Source: Burkholderiales bacterium (GTDB lineage: Bacteria > Pseudomonadota > Gammaproteobacteria > Burkholderiales > Ga0077523). From it: 39,662 nucleotides of DNA. Shown here in pieces: positions 9,101 through 17,132 of the stretch. The translations under genes and the position numbers were made by a program. Position 1 is the first letter of the stretch, and every line of letters starts with the position of its first letter. The DNA is taken from the NCBI GenBank assembly GCA_019747905.1, contig JAIEQG010000005.1, positions 1 through 39,662 on the forward strand, given 5' to 3'. The notes under the pieces are model-generated. The model worked only from the letters and a program-made list of their open reading frames with translations, made no database searches and was not told the DNA's origin.

Positions 9101-9938
9101 CAAGCACATGGTTCCGGTGATCCGGGATGCAGCCAAGGTAACGGACGAATCCGACGCGGTCTTCTATTTCCCGGGTTGCGGATCCGAACGCCTGTTCAGC
9201 CAGGTGGGTCTGGCGACGCAGGCGATGCTCTACGACGTGGGGGCGATCACGGTGCTGCCGCCGGGGTATCTGTGTTGCGGGTATCCGCAGACCTCCGCCG
9301 GCGAGGCAGAGAAGGGCCAGGCCATTTCCACCGAGAACCGCGTGCTGTTCCATCGCGTCGCCAACACGCTCAACTATCTCGACATCAAGACCGTGATCGT
9401 GTCGTGCGGCACGTGCATGGATCAACTCGCGAAGTACGAGTTCGATCGCATCTTCCCCGGTTGCCGTCTGCTCGACATCCACGAGTACCTGATGGAGAAG
9501 GGCGTGAAGCTCGACGGGATCGAGGGGGTGCGCTACCTCTACCACGATCCCTGCCATACGCCGATGAAGACGCACCAGCCGATCAAGGTGGTCAATCAGC
9601 TCATGGGCACCGACGTGAAGCTGAACGATCGCTGCTGCGGCGAATCCGGCACTCTCGCCGCGACGCGGCCGGACATCTCCACCCAGGTGCGCTTCCGCAA
9701 GGAAGAAGAGATGCGCAAGGGCGCCGATGCGTTGCGCCAGGATGGGTTCAGCGGCCCCGTGAAGGTGCTGACGGCGTGCCCGTCATGCCTGCAGGGTCTG
9801 TCGCGCTACAACGATGACGCCGGCACCGATGCCGACTACATCGTCGTCGAGATCGCGAAGCACAAGCTGGGAGAGAACTGGCTCCAGGAGTACGTGAGCA
9901 AGGCCAACAGCGGCGGCATCGAGCGCGTGCTGCTATGA
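6129..9938 (+). CDS. Giant FAD-linked oxidoreductase with Fe-S and CCG domains (DUF3683 type)
   Basis: This 1269-residue protein joins functions that are separate subunits in glycolate oxidase (GlcD, GlcF). Residues 1-150 form a DUF3683-type N-terminal region. An FAD-binding PCMH domain follows, with [11 protein letters not shown] near 200 and [10 protein letters not shown] near 283. The FAD-oxidase C-terminal domain has [10 protein letters not shown] near 679 and G-E-H-G-I-G near 722. Two ferredoxin-like clusters follow: [11 protein letters not shown] near 802 and [12 protein letters not shown] near 864. Two cysteine-rich CCG domains end it (F-P-G-C-G near 1013 with C-C-G-Y-P near 1049; H-D-P-C-H near 1140 with C-C-G-E-S near 1168). 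It probably oxidises a 2-hydroxyacid such as D-lactate or D-2-hydroxyglutarate and passes electrons to the quinone pool; the substrate is inference. Its stop overlaps the HIT gene start. Confidence 0.93.
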   Translation: MNPFDLAPATTPRLREIPYNYTSYSDREIVIRLLGVRHWALVEQLRAERRTGRSARMLYEVLGDIWVVNRNPYLQDDLLGNRKRRRALIEALRHRLRQIEARRTGEDARVNELLGAAHEAVDAFEADFERTLELRRRALRRLGRVTRRDNIAFDGLARVSHVTDATDWRVEYPFVVLYPDAEDEVAPMVRACIELGLTIIPRGGGTGYTGGAVPLTPLSAVINTEKLDRLGSVEQAQLPGVDGPIPVIRCGAGVVTRRVMEAAEAAGLVFAVDPTSADASCIGGNVAMNAGGKKAVLWGTALDNLASWRMVDANGALIEVTRIAHNRGKIHDVDVARFAVQRFRNDGRTPEGEATVLQIPGRSFRKQGLGKDVTDKFLAGLPGVQKEGCDGLITSATFILHRMPTHVRTVCLEFFGQVRDAVPSIVEIKSFMDRNAGAVLAGLEHLDERYVKAVGYATKAKRGARPKMVLLADIASDDERAAGEAASQVVRIANARGAEGFIAVSAESRRKFWLDRARTAAIAKHTNAFKINEDVVIPLERLGEYSDGIERINIELSLENKLALLDELGAYFAGELAVSAHGEALAAAELLAGRPEGALEVLRSARTRWQALLDHLDDTAEGGSTVFATLQNHSQRVSWKTEVREPLMQLFDGRPFDPIRANIDAIHARVLKGRVFVALHMHAGDGNVHTNIPVNSDDYAMLQRANAAVTRIMKLAKSLGGVISGEHGIGITKLDYLEPGEVEAFRRYKADVDPEGHFNRGKLLAGANLDQAYTPSFGLLELESLILEQSEIGHISDSIKDCLRCGKCKPVCATHVPRANLLYSPRNKILATSLLIEAFLYEEQTRRGISLQHFDEFSDVADHCTVCHKCANPCPVDIDFGDVSMAMRNFLRKHGRKKFNPGTAASMLFLNATDPATIKLVRQVMIGWGYKAQRAAHTVAKRLGLIQPQVRQPPATLGKPPIKAQVIHFINKPMPKSVPRRTARALLDIEDKHMVPVIRDAAKVTDESDAVFYFPGCGSERLFSQVGLATQAMLYDVGAITVLPPGYLCCGYPQTSAGEAEKGQAISTENRVLFHRVANTLNYLDIKTVIVSCGTCMDQLAKYEFDRIFPGCRLLDIHEYLMEKGVKLDGIEGVRYLYHDPCHTPMKTHQPIKVVNQLMGTDVKLNDRCCGESGTLAATRPDISTQVRFRKEEEMRKGADALRQDGFSGPVKVLTACPSCLQGLSRYNDDAGTDADYIVVEIAKHKLGENWLQEYVSKANSGGIERVLL

Positions 9939-10351
9939 GCTTGGCCGGCTGCGTGTTCTGCGATACGGATGGCGGAGAAGTGCTCTGGCGCGACGCGCGC
10001 CTGCGCGTGATCGCTCCCGACGAGCAAGACCACCCGGGCTTCCTGCGCGTGGTGTGGTACGAACACGTCGCCGAGATGACCGATCTCTCGGCGGGTGACC
10101 GCGAGCGTCTCATGGTTGCGGTGTTCGCGGCGGAGTCGGCGATGCGGGAGCTGCTGGCCCCGCACAAGGTCAACGTGGCGAGCCTGGGCAACGTCGTGCC
10201 GCACCTGCACTGGCACGTGATCCCGCGGTTCACCGACGACCCGCATTTTCCGAATCCGGTCTGGGGCCAGCGTCTTCGGGAACGGCCCGTGGCCGTGCCG
10301 ACGGACTACCGGTCGCGAATCGCCGTGCGCCTCAAGTCGCTGCTGTCGTAG
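9935..10351 (+). CDS. HIT family (histidine triad) protein
   Basis: The 138-residue protein carries the histidine triad H-L-H-W-H at residues 90-94, with His92 the expected nucleophile of nucleotidyl hydrolases and transferases acting on purine-nucleoside phosphoramidates or dinucleoside polyphosphates. The N-terminal C-x-x-C (Cys6, Cys9) is a common HIT feature that can bind zinc. The ATG overlaps the stop of the upstream dehydrogenase gene by four bases (ATGA), implying translational coupling. The physiological substrate is unknown. Its 3' end runs 20 bp into the 3' end of phoR on the opposite strand. Confidence 0.92.
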   Translation: MSLAGCVFCDTDGGEVLWRDARLRVIAPDEQDHPGFLRVVWYEHVAEMTDLSAGDRERLMVAVFAAESAMRELLAPHKVNVASLGNVVPHLHWHVIPRFTDDPHFPNPVWGQRLRERPVAVPTDYRSRIAVRLKSLLS

Positions 10352-11711
10352 CGTCTTCGACCGCGCGGGGCGCGGTAGCCGGTGCTTCGGTCGCGACGTC
10401 CGCGGCATCGAAGATCACGGTGCGATCCGGCGGGAACACGGCAGCGAAAGTGCTGCCCTTGCCCGGCTCGCTCTGGATTTCCAGCCGCGCGTGGTGGCGC
10501 GACAGCACGTGCTTCACGATCGCGAGGCCGAGGCCGGTGCCGCCGGTCTCGCGCGAGCGGCTTCGATCCACACGATAGAAGCGCTCGGTGAGGCGATCGA
10601 TGTGATGGGCCTCGATGCCGATGCCGGTATCGGTCACGGAAAACACCGGCGCGTGGTCGCGCATCTCCCAATGGAGCTCGATGCGACCGCCTTCGGGCGT
10701 GTAGCGGATGGCGTTGCTCACCAGATTGCCGAGCGCGCTACGCAACTCCTCGGCGCTGCCGCGCAGACCGACAGGCGTTTCGAGGCGTAGCCGGATGTCG
10801 TGCTTGCCGCCCGAGAGGGCAAGTGCGTCCTGGTAGAGGTGCTGCACGAGGTCGCACACCGGTACCGGATCGTCGCGCAGTGGCGTCACCGTGCTTTCCA
10901 GCCGCGAAAGCGTCAGCAGATCCTCGACCAGGTGATTCATTCGCACGCACTGCTGCAGCATCAGTTCGAGCGAGCGCCGGGTCATCGCAGGGTCGGGCTG
11001 CTCCATGTCCGTCAAGGTCTCGAGAAACCCGTTCAGCACTGTCAGCGGGGTGCGCAGTTCGTGCGACACGTTGGCGACGAAATCGCGGCGCGTGGTCTCG
11101 AGACGTTCCCAGCGCGTGATGTCACGCCCCAGTACCAGCTTGTCGCTGTCGCCGTAGGCCACGATCTGGATCGACAGGATCGCCTCGGCGCCGGTGCCGG
11201 TCTGGAACTTGAGGTTGAGCGGCGTGGTGAAGTCGCCTCCCTGGAGATACTCCACGAACTGCGGCTGGCGCACGAGGTAGGTGATCTGCTGGCCGCGATC
11301 GCGGGCGGCGCGCAGGCCGAAATACTTCTCGGCTTTCGGGTTGCACTGGTCGATGCGATTGTCCGCGTCGAGCAGGATCACCGCCTCGGGCAGTGCGGCG
11401 CCGGCCTTCTGGAAGCGCAGGAGGGCTTCTTGCAGGCGCGCTTCGGTCTGCCCCTGCCGCCGGACCAGGCGGTGCAGGTAAGAGAACAACTGTTCCCAGG
11501 ACCCGGTGCCGTTGGGCACGCTGTCCGGTCGCGGATCCAGCAACCAGCCGTGGAACAGCGAAAAGTTGTAGAGGTGCTGGGCGAGGAGCAGCGCCAGCAC
11601 GATGCATGCGACGAACAGCGCAGCGGTCTTGCCGGCGATCGGCCAGATCGGCAGGACGACCGCCGCCACGATCGCAATGGTCAGCAGCGGCTTGCGCCAG
11701 TGCGGGTTCAC
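10332..11711 (-). CDS. phoR: Phosphate-regulon sensor histidine kinase PhoR
   Basis: The 459-residue kinase starts with two membrane helices (residues about 9-24 and 30-46). A linker and a PAS domain (about 97-200) follow. The HisKA domain has phospho-acceptor His217 in V-S-H-E-L-R-T-P, and the ATP-binding domain has the N-box around Asn333, D-T-G-I-G at 361-365 and G-T-G-L-G-L at 391-396. This order (short N-terminal anchor, no large periplasmic sensor, PAS, kinase core) is that of PhoR, which detects phosphate through the Pst transporter and PhoU and phosphorylates PhoB. Neither pst nor phoU is in the window. The gene follows phoB by 73 bp on the same strand. Its last 20 bp overlap the HIT gene, which is convergent. 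The Ala/Thr-rich C-terminal tail is somewhat long. Confidence 0.93.
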   Translation of the reverse strand: MNPHWRKPLLTIAIVAAVVLPIWPIAGKTAALFVACIVLALLLAQHLYNFSLFHGWLLDPRPDSVPNGTGSWEQLFSYLHRLVRRQGQTEARLQEALLRFQKAGAALPEAVILLDADNRIDQCNPKAEKYFGLRAARDRGQQITYLVRQPQFVEYLQGGDFTTPLNLKFQTGTGAEAILSIQIVAYGDSDKLVLGRDITRWERLETTRRDFVANVSHELRTPLTVLNGFLETLTDMEQPDPAMTRRSLELMLQQCVRMNHLVEDLLTLSRLESTVTPLRDDPVPVCDLVQHLYQDALALSGGKHDIRLRLETPVGLRGSAEELRSALGNLVSNAIRYTPEGGRIELHWEMRDHAPVFSVTDTGIGIEAHHIDRLTERFYRVDRSRSRETGGTGLGLAIVKHVLSRHHARLEIQSEPGKGSTFAAVFPPDRTVIFDAADVATEAPATAPRAVEDATTAAT

Positions 11712-11784
11712 GAAGGCTCCGGGCCGGGACGTGGTGCGGGATTATTGCAGATGCCGGCCCGGCATCGGATCCTGGTGTACCCGG

Positions 11785-12471
11785 TCAGTTCGGCGAGAGT
11801 CGGTATCCGGTGCCCCGGACGGTCTGGATGAGGCTGTCCAGGGCTGTCGGCTCCAGTGCCTTCCTCAGCCGGCGGATGTGCACGTCGACCGTGCGCTCCT
11901 CGACGAAGACGTGATCGCCCCACACCTGGTCCAGCAACTGCGTACGCGAATGGACCCGTTCCGGGTGGGTCATCAGGAAGTGCAGCAACCGGAACTCGGT
12001 GGGGCCCAGATCGACCGGGGTGCTGTTGCCGGTCACGCGATGGCTTGCCGGATCGAGCCTGAGGCCGCCAACCTGGACCATGTCGTCCGTCATCTGCGGT
12101 GCCCGGCGCCGCAGGACCGCCTTGACCCGCGCATTCAACTCGCGCGGCGAGAACGGCTTGGTGATGTAGTCGTCGGCACCTGTCTCCAGCCCGGTCAGCT
12201 TGTCCTGCTCCTCGGAGCGGGCAGTGAGCATGATGATGGGGATGGTCTTGGTGCGCTTGTCCGAGCGCAGGCGCCGGGCGAACTCCACGCCGGAGATGCC
12301 GGGCAGCATCCAGTCGAGCAGGATCAAATCCGGCAGCGCGTTCTGCACCAGATTGAGTGCCTGCTCGGCGTTGTCCGCCTTGAGGGCCTGGTGGCCCGCC
12401 TGCTTCAGGTTGTACGAAATCAGTTCCTGGATAGCCGGCTCATCTTCGATCACCAGAATGGTGGCGGCCAT
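11785..12471 (-). CDS. phoB: Phosphate-regulon response regulator PhoB
   Basis: The 228-residue protein has a receiver domain with acidic residues Asp10 and Glu11, phospho-acceptor Asp53 in L-L-D-W-M-L-P-G, Thr83 and Lys105. An OmpR-type winged-helix domain follows (about 130-226) with R-V-H-S-R-T-Q-L-L-D-Q-V-W and E-R-T-V-D-V-H-I-R-R-L-R-K. These match PhoB rather than OmpR or KdpE, and the phoR gene downstream supports the call. A Pho box lies 48 bp upstream of the start with a -10-like hexamer correctly spaced, indicating autoregulation. A GAGGAG ribosome binding site precedes the ATG. When phosphorylated it should activate sigma-70 promoters that carry Pho boxes, probably including two other promoters in this window. 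Confidence 0.95.
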   Translation of the reverse strand: MAATILVIEDEPAIQELISYNLKQAGHQALKADNAEQALNLVQNALPDLILLDWMLPGISGVEFARRLRSDKRTKTIPIIMLTARSEEQDKLTGLETGADDYITKPFSPRELNARVKAVLRRRAPQMTDDMVQVGGLRLDPASHRVTGNSTPVDLGPTEFRLLHFLMTHPERVHSRTQLLDQVWGDHVFVEERTVDVHIRRLRKALEPTALDSLIQTVRGTGYRLSPN

Positions 12472-12502
12472 ACGTCACTCCTCGGCTTATCAATGCCTTG
12501 CG

Positions 12503-12536
12503 ATCCTATGTAACGATTGTTACAGCGCCGTGACAT
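12503..12536 (-). promoter_or_regulatory. Pho box and promoter of phoBR
   Basis: On the minus strand ATGTCAC GGCG CTGTAAC (12536-12519) forms two 7-bp units with an 11-bp period, the layout to which PhoB dimers bind. After exactly 10 bp comes TAGGAT (12508-12503), a plausible -10, so the box replaces the -35 as in known Pho promoters. Units match the consensus CTGTCAT at 5 of 7 positions each. A weaker third unit (GTTACAT) follows in register. The overlap also contains the perfect dyad TGTAAC N4 GTTACA. Confidence 0.75.
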
Positions 12537-12572
12537 CGATCGGCCGGAACCGGTCGCAAACCCTCCCGTGGA

Positions 12573-13079
12573 TCAGCCGCCGTTGTCGTGCAGCGTTCGC
12601 CACTTCTCGCGCCCGCGGATTTCTTCATCCAGCGTTTCGCGGGCGATCTTGTCGCGTTCGCCGATGTAGAGCACCTCCCGTGCGAACTGGCCGTAGGTCG
12701 TGGCACCCTCGTACAGATCGGCCAGGGCTTCGAGCACCCGGTCTTCGCTCTTCATCCGGTAGATCGGCAACGGACCGATGCGGCTCTCGGACACGCGCCG
12801 GCATTCGTGCATGGCCTCGGACAGCGCCTTGATGGCGGGTTTCTCGGCGTCCGTAGGTCGCGCCTTGTCGGCCAGCATTTCGATGGGTTGCGGTGCCTCG
12901 AAGGAAATGGGCAGCAGGATATGGCTGCGCACCGGATCGATCCTGGGGTCCGCATAGAGCTTGCCGCACTCGGCCCGGACATCCTTCGCTGTCCGGTCGG
13001 CGTCCCCGGGCATACCGGCACATCCGCAGATGGCTGCGGCGCATACGGCCAGGACTATGGAGAGGGTGTGCTTGCTCAT
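12573..13079 (-). CDS. Putative lipoprotein of unknown function, 168 aa
   Basis: The N-terminus M-S-K-H-T-L-S-I-V-L-A-V-C-A-A-A-I-C-G-C reads as a lipoprotein signal peptide, with Cys20 as the probable lipidated residue and no Asp at +2, so outer-membrane sorting is likely. The mature protein is charged and helical, with two further cysteines (around residues 38 and 92) that could pair. I do not recognise a family. It is divergent from another small lipoprotein gene at 13213, with a Pho box between them whose orientation favours the other gene. It precedes phoB on the same strand but is separated from it by the Pho promoter, so it is probably its own unit. Confidence 0.75.
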   Translation of the reverse strand: MSKHTLSIVLAVCAAAICGCAGMPGDADRTAKDVRAECGKLYADPRIDPVRSHILLPISFEAPQPIEMLADKARPTDAEKPAIKALSEAMHECRRVSESRIGPLPIYRMKSEDRVLEALADLYEGATTYGQFAREVLYIGERDKIARETLDEEIRGREKWRTLHDNGG

Positions 13080-13127
13080 TGCGGGGCCCGCCTGTTTCGA
13101 TGGATCGACAGCCCCATGTTACCCACG

Positions 13128-13161
13128 CTGTCACAAATCTGTAATATGCCGAACGGACGAT
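13128..13161 (+). promoter_or_regulatory. Near-consensus Pho box between two lipoprotein genes
   Basis: CTGTCACAAATCTGTAAT (13128-13145) agrees with the E. coli Pho box CTGTCATAWAWCTGTMAY at 17 of 18 positions, with units CTGTCAC and CTGTAAT spaced by 11 bp. Ten bases after it comes GACGAT (13156-13161), similar to the GACAAT placed identically at the porin promoter. Orientation and -10 point to the plus-strand gene at 13213, 67 bp downstream. A divergent effect on the minus-strand gene (49 bp away) cannot be excluded. Confidence 0.75.
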
Positions 13162-13212
13162 GCGCCGCGTCATCGGGGCGGCGCGACTGGTCGAAAGTCG
13201 GGGAGGAGCGCC

Positions 13213-13575
13213 ATGAACAACAACATTGGCTGGGTGCTGTTGGGTTCGATCGCGGTTGCCGGTTGCGCCACCGTACCCGACCCCGGTGCTCAGGAGTGGA
13301 CCGCCCGCCAGTCCGGGTCGCGGATCGAGCAGGCCGCGGGCCGCTCGGCGGTTCAGGACGGAGTTCAAGCCGCACGCTACCGGGCCCTGGCGAGTGACGA
13401 TGCGTGGTTGGCCGAGTACGCGGCCTATGCTGCTTCGATCCGCGAAAGTGTCGCTGCCGGCGATCTCACCGAGGCCGAAGGCAACCGCCTGATTGCACGC
13501 CAACGGCGTGTTTCCGAGGCCGAACGCCTGGTGGCCGTCCGTCACGAGTCGCGCTACAGCTACCCCGACAACTGA
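13213..13575 (+). CDS. Small lipoprotein of unknown function, probable Pho regulon member
   Basis: The 120-residue product begins with a lipoprotein signal ending A-V-A-G-C, with Cys18 as the lipidation site. The mature part is largely helical with many Arg and Glu, including S-V-A-A-G-D-L-T-E-A-E-G-N-R-L-I-A-R-Q. That segment looks like a SHOCT-like or protease-regulator helical hairpin, but no family is certain. The start at 13213 is fixed by a GGGAGGAG ribosome binding site; upstream in-frame codons cross the promoter. The near-perfect Pho box 67 bp upstream suggests phosphate-starvation induction. A GC hairpin just after the stop may end the transcript. Confidence 0.78.
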   Translation: MNNNIGWVLLGSIAVAGCATVPDPGAQEWTARQSGSRIEQAAGRSAVQDGVQAARYRALASDDAWLAEYAAYAASIRESVAAGDLTEAEGNRLIARQRRVSEAERLVAVRHESRYSYPDN

Positions 13576-13585
13576 TCGCATCGCG

Positions 13586-13602
13586 GCCCCGCAAGGTGGG
13601 GC
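13586..13602 (+). terminator. Short GC hairpin after the small lipoprotein gene
   Basis: GCCCC GCAAGGT GGGGC forms a 5-bp GC stem, extendable by imperfect pairs, 11 bp after the stop at 13575. No U-tract follows, so its terminator role is uncertain. Confidence 0.35.
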
Positions 13603-13614
13603 ACCGGCTTCAGT

Positions 13615-13643
13615 TATGATCGGACCGGTCGCATCGCGACCGG
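13615..13643 (+). promoter_or_regulatory. -10 element and leader hairpin of the ubi operon
   Basis: TATGAT (13615-13620) is a good -10 candidate 50 bp before the DUF971 TTG start. Immediately after it, CCGGTCGC ATC GCGACCGG (13625-13643) is a perfect 8-bp inverted repeat that would sit at the very 5' end of the mRNA or overlap the start site. It could be an RNA-stabilising leader hairpin or an operator. No -35 is clear. Confidence 0.4.
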
Positions 13644-13669
13644 ATCGATCATCCCGGAGAAAGCTTTAC

Positions 13670-14116
13670 TTGGCCGCATCTCGCAGCAGCAGCCCGCAGC
13701 CGACCGACATCGTGCTGCACCGGCAGTCGAAAGTGCTGGAGATCGCCTTCGACGACGGATTGCGCGCCCGGTTGCCGTGCGAGTTCCTGCGTGTCCACAG
13801 CCCGTCCGCGGAAGTCCGCGGCCATGGTCCCGGGCAGGAGGTCCTCCAGGCGGGCAAGCGCGAGGTCAATATCACCGCCATCGAACCGGTCGGCAGCTAC
13901 GCGGTCAAGCTCGTCTTCACCGACGGCCACGACACCGGACTCTATTCATGGGACTACCTGCACGAGCTGGCGAGCGACCAGGAAGCCCTCTGGCAGCGCT
14001 ACCTCCAACGCATGGAAGCGGCGGGTGCCAGCCGGGATCCGGCCGGGGGCGTGAAGGTGCACAAGCTGCAGCGCATGGACCCGCCGCGATTCTCCAAGCC
14101 GCCCTCGGATGAGTAA
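13670..14116 (+). CDS. DUF971 protein (GBBH-like N-terminal domain)
   Basis: The 148-residue protein is a stand-alone DUF971, the domain at the N-terminus of gamma-butyrobetaine hydroxylase. The typical pattern is present: an I-x-L-H-x-x-S-K-x-L-E-I-x-F-D-D-G opening, [50 protein letters not shown]. The family is commonly linked to Fe-S or ubiquinone genes, and here it is the first gene of a ubiE-ubiJ-ubiB cluster. The start is read as TTG at 13670 with a GGAGA ribosome binding site; the ATG-containing frame further upstream includes the promoter. The 3' end overlaps ubiE by 8 bp. The precise role is unknown. Confidence 0.85.
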   Translation: MAASRSSSPQPTDIVLHRQSKVLEIAFDDGLRARLPCEFLRVHSPSAEVRGHGPGQEVLQAGKREVNITAIEPVGSYAVKLVFTDGHDTGLYSWDYLHELASDQEALWQRYLQRMEAAGASRDPAGGVKVHKLQRMDPPRFSKPPSDE

Positions 14117-14840
14117 GACCGACTTCGGTTTCACCCAGGTCGACGAGAACGACAAGGCCGCGAAAGTCGCGGGCGTGTTCGAGTCGGTCGCGCCGAGCTA
14201 CGACGCGATGAACGACCTCATGTCTGCGGGCCTGCATCGGCTGTGGAAGCGGTTCGCGGTGGATACGGCGCTGGTGCATCCCGGGCAGCGCGTGCTTGAC
14301 GTGGCGGGCGGCACCGGCGACCTTACGCGCCTTTTCAGCGATCGGGTCGGGCCGACGGGTGAAGTGTGGCTGACCGACATCAACGGGCCCATGCTCGCCG
14401 CCGGGCGTGATCGACTCGCCGACGCCGGACTCGCCCCGCCGGTCGTACGGTGCGATGCCGAACGTCTGCCGTTCCCGGATCGCTATTTCGATTGTGTCTC
14501 GGTGGCCTTCGGCCTGCGCAACATGACGCACAAGGATGCGGCGCTCGCGGAGTTTCGACGCGTCCTCAAGCCCGCAGGCCGATTGATCGTCCTCGAGTTC
14601 TCACGCGTGTGGAAGCCGCTCGAGAAGCTGTACGACCTCTACTCGTTTCGAGTCCTGCCGTTCATGGGTCGGGTCGTCGCCAAGGACGCCGATTCGTACC
14701 GCTACCTCGCCGAATCGATCCGCATGCACCCCGACCAGGAAACCCTGAAGACGATGCTCGAGAGCGCCGGCTTCGAGCGCGTCGAGTATTTCAACCTCAG
14801 CGCCGGCGTCGTCGCCGTGCATCGGGGGTGGGCACCTTGA
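14109..14840 (+). CDS. ubiE: Ubiquinone/menaquinone C-methyltransferase UbiE
   Basis: The 243-residue SAM-dependent methyltransferase carries out the C-methylation step in ubiquinone (and, where present, menaquinone) synthesis. Diagnostic motifs are [16 protein letters not shown] near residues 24-39, the SAM-binding [10 protein letters not shown] at 62-71, and [10 protein letters not shown] with [11 protein letters not shown] further on. Length is standard. It overlaps the DUF971 gene upstream, and its TGA overlaps the TTG start of ubiJ, so the set is translationally coupled. The protein is cytoplasmic and works with the Ubi metabolon that also contains UbiJ and UbiB. Confidence 0.96.
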   Translation: MSKTDFGFTQVDENDKAAKVAGVFESVAPSYDAMNDLMSAGLHRLWKRFAVDTALVHPGQRVLDVAGGTGDLTRLFSDRVGPTGEVWLTDINGPMLAAGRDRLADAGLAPPVVRCDAERLPFPDRYFDCVSVAFGLRNMTHKDAALAEFRRVLKPAGRLIVLEFSRVWKPLEKLYDLYSFRVLPFMGRVVAKDADSYRYLAESIRMHPDQETLKTMLESAGFERVEYFNLSAGVVAVHRGWAP

Positions 14841-15424
14841 ACGGGCCGCTCGATCGGGTCGTGGCGGCAGCACTCAACCACGTGGTCGGGCAGGCGCCCT
14901 GGGCGCGCGAGGCGCTGCTCAAGCACACGGGAAACACGGCCGCATTCGTCGTCGCACCGTTCGAGTTTGCGCTCGGCATCGACGCGACCGGCACGTTTCA
15001 GCCGGCCGGCGAAACCGCGACGCCTGATCTTCGTGTCGAACTCACGCCGGGCGCTGCCGCGCGCGTTGCCACGGGGCAGGCATCGCTCAACGAGGTCGCC
15101 CGCATCGACGGCGATGCCGCGTTCGGTGCAACCTTGCGACAGCTCGCGCAGAACCTGCGCTGGGATTACGAAGAGGACCTGTCGAAGGTGGTGGGCGACA
15201 TCGCGGCCCATCGCGCGGCTGGCGTGCTGCGATCGCTCGCCGCGTGGCCGCGTTCCGCGGGCGGGAGAATCGGCCAGGCCGCCGCCGAGTACGCCACCGA
15301 AGAGGCTCAGCTGATGCCGTCACGCCACGAGTTCGAGGCCTGGCTAGCCGACGTGGACCGGTTGCGCGACGACGCCGAGCGCCTCGAGAAGCGCATCGCG
15401 CGCCTCGAAGCCGCGGCGCGATAG
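14837..15424 (+). CDS. ubiJ: Ubiquinone biosynthesis accessory factor UbiJ (SCP2 domain)
   Basis: The 195-residue product fits UbiJ, a lipid-binding SCP2-fold protein that holds ubiquinone intermediates in the Ubi complex. The N-terminal R-V-V-A-A-A-L-N-H segment begins the SCP2-like fold (to about residue 110), and a long C-terminal Glu/Arg-rich coiled coil (about 150-195: [22 protein letters not shown]) matches known UbiJ. Sequence conservation in this family is low, so the position between ubiE and ubiB is important evidence. The start is TTG 14837, within the TTGA overlap of the ubiE stop; GTG 14828 is an alternative. The gene for a TIM44-like protein often seen in this cluster is missing here. 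Confidence 0.85.
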   Translation: MNGPLDRVVAAALNHVVGQAPWAREALLKHTGNTAAFVVAPFEFALGIDATGTFQPAGETATPDLRVELTPGAAARVATGQASLNEVARIDGDAAFGATLRQLAQNLRWDYEEDLSKVVGDIAAHRAAGVLRSLAAWPRSAGGRIGQAAAEYATEEAQLMPSRHEFEAWLADVDRLRDDAERLEKRIARLEAAAR

Positions 15425-15455
15425 CCGCGGCCGGGCATTCCGGGGCTCTAAGGAC

Positions 15456-16985
15456 ATGCTGCGTCTGTTGCGCCTCGCGAAGATTCTCGCCGTGGTCTTC
15501 CGCTTCGGGCTCGACGAGTTCGCGCTCGGCCACGAGAGGGTGCGCTGGCTGCGGCCGCTCATCCGCGTGGTGTTCTTCTGGCGCCGGCTGGATCGCCCGC
15601 GCGGCGAGCGATTGCGTCGTGCGCTGGAGGATCTTGGTCCGATCTTCGTGAAGTTCGGGCAAGTGCTGTCGACCCGGCGCGACCTGATTCCGCTCGACAT
15701 CGCCGACGAACTGGCGCGGTTGCAGGATCGTGTCCCGCCGTTTCCCGCGGAACAGGCCGTGGCGGTGATCGAGAAGGCCTACGGCCGCAAGGTCGACGAC
15801 GTCTTCGCGAGCTTCGATCGCACTGCAGTGGCGTCCGCCTCGGTGGCGCAAGTCCATTTCGCGACCTTGCCCGATGGCCGCGAAGTCGCCGTGAAGATCC
15901 TGCGGCCCGGCATCGAGCCAGTCATCGGGCGCGACATCGAATTGCTCGAGACTGCCGCCAGTCTGATCGAGCTGGTATGGCAGGACGGCAAGCGGCTGAA
16001 GCCCAAGGAGGTAATCGCAGAGTTCCGCAACCACCTGCGCGACGAACTCGACCTGATGCGCGAAGCCGCCAACGGTAGTCAGCTGCGGCGCAATTTCCGC
16101 GACTCGCCGTTGCTGCTCGTCCCCGAGATCCACTGGGACTGGTGCACTTCCGAAGTGATGGTGATGGAGCGCGTCGTCGGCACGCCGATCTCGCAGGTGG
16201 CGGCGCTGCGCGAACAGGGCATCGACATCCCGAAGCTCTCGCGCATGGGTGTGGAGATCTTCTTCACCCAGGTGTTCCGCGATGGGTTCTTCCACGCCGA
16301 CATGCACCCGGGCAACATCTTCGTCGGCGCCGACGGGCGCTACATCGCGCTCGACTTCGGCATCATGGGAACGCTGACCGAGGTGGACAAGAGTTACCTC
16401 GCGCAGAACTTCCTCGCGTTCTTCCGCCGCGACTATCGGCGGGTGGCCCAAGCCCATCTCGAGGCCGGGTGGGTCCCGCCGGAAACGCGCATGGACGAGT
16501 TCGAATCCGCCATCCGGGCTGTCTGCGAACCCATCTTCGACAAGCCGCTCAAGGAGATCTCCTTCGGGCGCGTGCTGCTGCGCCTCTTCCAGACGGCGCG
16601 GCGTTTCAATCTCGAAGTGCAGCCGCAGCTCGTACTGCTGCAAAAGACGCTGCTCAACATCGAAGGCCTCGGCCGCGAACTGGATCCGGACCTGGACCTG
16701 TGGAAGACCGCCAAACCGTTCCTGGAGCGCTGGATGTCCGAGCAGATCGGTTGGCGCGGCCTGCTGCGCTCGATCCGTGAAGAAGCCCCGCAATGGGGCG
16801 TCACGCTGCCCCAGCTGCCGAGGCTCGTCTACCGGGCGCTGCAGGGGCCGCCCCAACACCAGCTCGAAGCGGCGCTGCGGCAACTGATTCGAGAACAGCG
16901 CCAGCAGTCGCAGCTGCTGGTGGTGGTCATCGCCGCACTCGTGTTCCTCATCGTCCTGCTCGTGGTCTTCGCTTCGCGCCACTGA
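15456..16985 (+). CDS. ubiB: Ubiquinone biosynthesis ATPase UbiB
   Basis: UbiB is an atypical protein-kinase-like (UbiB/ADCK/COQ8) membrane ATPase needed for ubiquinone synthesis. The 509-residue protein shows the family K-F-G-Q motif at 66-69 in [10 protein letters not shown], followed by T-R-R-D-L-I-P. It also has the Ala-rich loop A-S-V-A-Q-V-H at about 128-134, the ATP-site Lys147 in [14 protein letters not shown] near 280, and L-D-F-G-I-M-G near 299. The C-terminus is a Gln/Arg-rich linker and one strongly hydrophobic helix (about 484-505) ending R-H, anchoring it in the inner membrane. It lies 31 bp after ubiJ and ends the operon; a GC hairpin follows. Confidence 0.96.
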   Translation: MLRLLRLAKILAVVFRFGLDEFALGHERVRWLRPLIRVVFFWRRLDRPRGERLRRALEDLGPIFVKFGQVLSTRRDLIPLDIADELARLQDRVPPFPAEQAVAVIEKAYGRKVDDVFASFDRTAVASASVAQVHFATLPDGREVAVKILRPGIEPVIGRDIELLETAASLIELVWQDGKRLKPKEVIAEFRNHLRDELDLMREAANGSQLRRNFRDSPLLLVPEIHWDWCTSEVMVMERVVGTPISQVAALREQGIDIPKLSRMGVEIFFTQVFRDGFFHADMHPGNIFVGADGRYIALDFGIMGTLTEVDKSYLAQNFLAFFRRDYRRVAQAHLEAGWVPPETRMDEFESAIRAVCEPIFDKPLKEISFGRVLLRLFQTARRFNLEVQPQLVLLQKTLLNIEGLGRELDPDLDLWKTAKPFLERWMSEQIGWRGLLRSIREEAPQWGVTLPQLPRLVYRALQGPPQHQLEAALRQLIREQRQQSQLLVVVIAALVFLIVLLVVFASRH

Positions 16986-17000
16986 CAGCACGGCAGACCG

Positions 17001-17020
17001 GCCCCGTCGGCGGACGGGGC
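17001..17020 (+). terminator. Terminator-like hairpin after ubiB
   Basis: GCCCCGTC GGCG GACGGGGC is a perfect 8-bp stem with a 4-base loop, followed by TTGTCATT. The T-containing tail is also the start of the porin Pho box, so terminator and promoter abut. Confidence 0.6.
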
Positions 17021-17054
17021 TTGTCATTAAAGCGTCATGTTCCCTGAAGACAAT
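17021..17054 (+). promoter_or_regulatory. Pho box and promoter of the OprP/OprO-like porin gene
   Basis: TTGTCATTAAAGCGTCAT (17021-17038) holds units TTGTCAT and GCGTCAT with an 11-bp period and matches the 18-bp Pho box consensus at 14 positions. Exactly 10 bp later lies GACAAT (17049-17054), a reasonable -10. The porin start is 79 bp further on. Confidence 0.7.
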
Positions 17055-17132
17055 CCCGGCCCATCGAGACAGCCTGGCCTTCACCGCTGCCTGGACTCGA
17101 TCACGCACTCGCTCTAGGACCGGGAGAATTGA

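Noticed and set aside
6042..9575. Open frame of 1177 codons on the minus strand
   Set aside because: It is the antisense shadow of the FAD/Fe-S dehydrogenase gene; the protein is His/Arg-rich with no domain, whereas the plus strand encodes clear motifs throughout.
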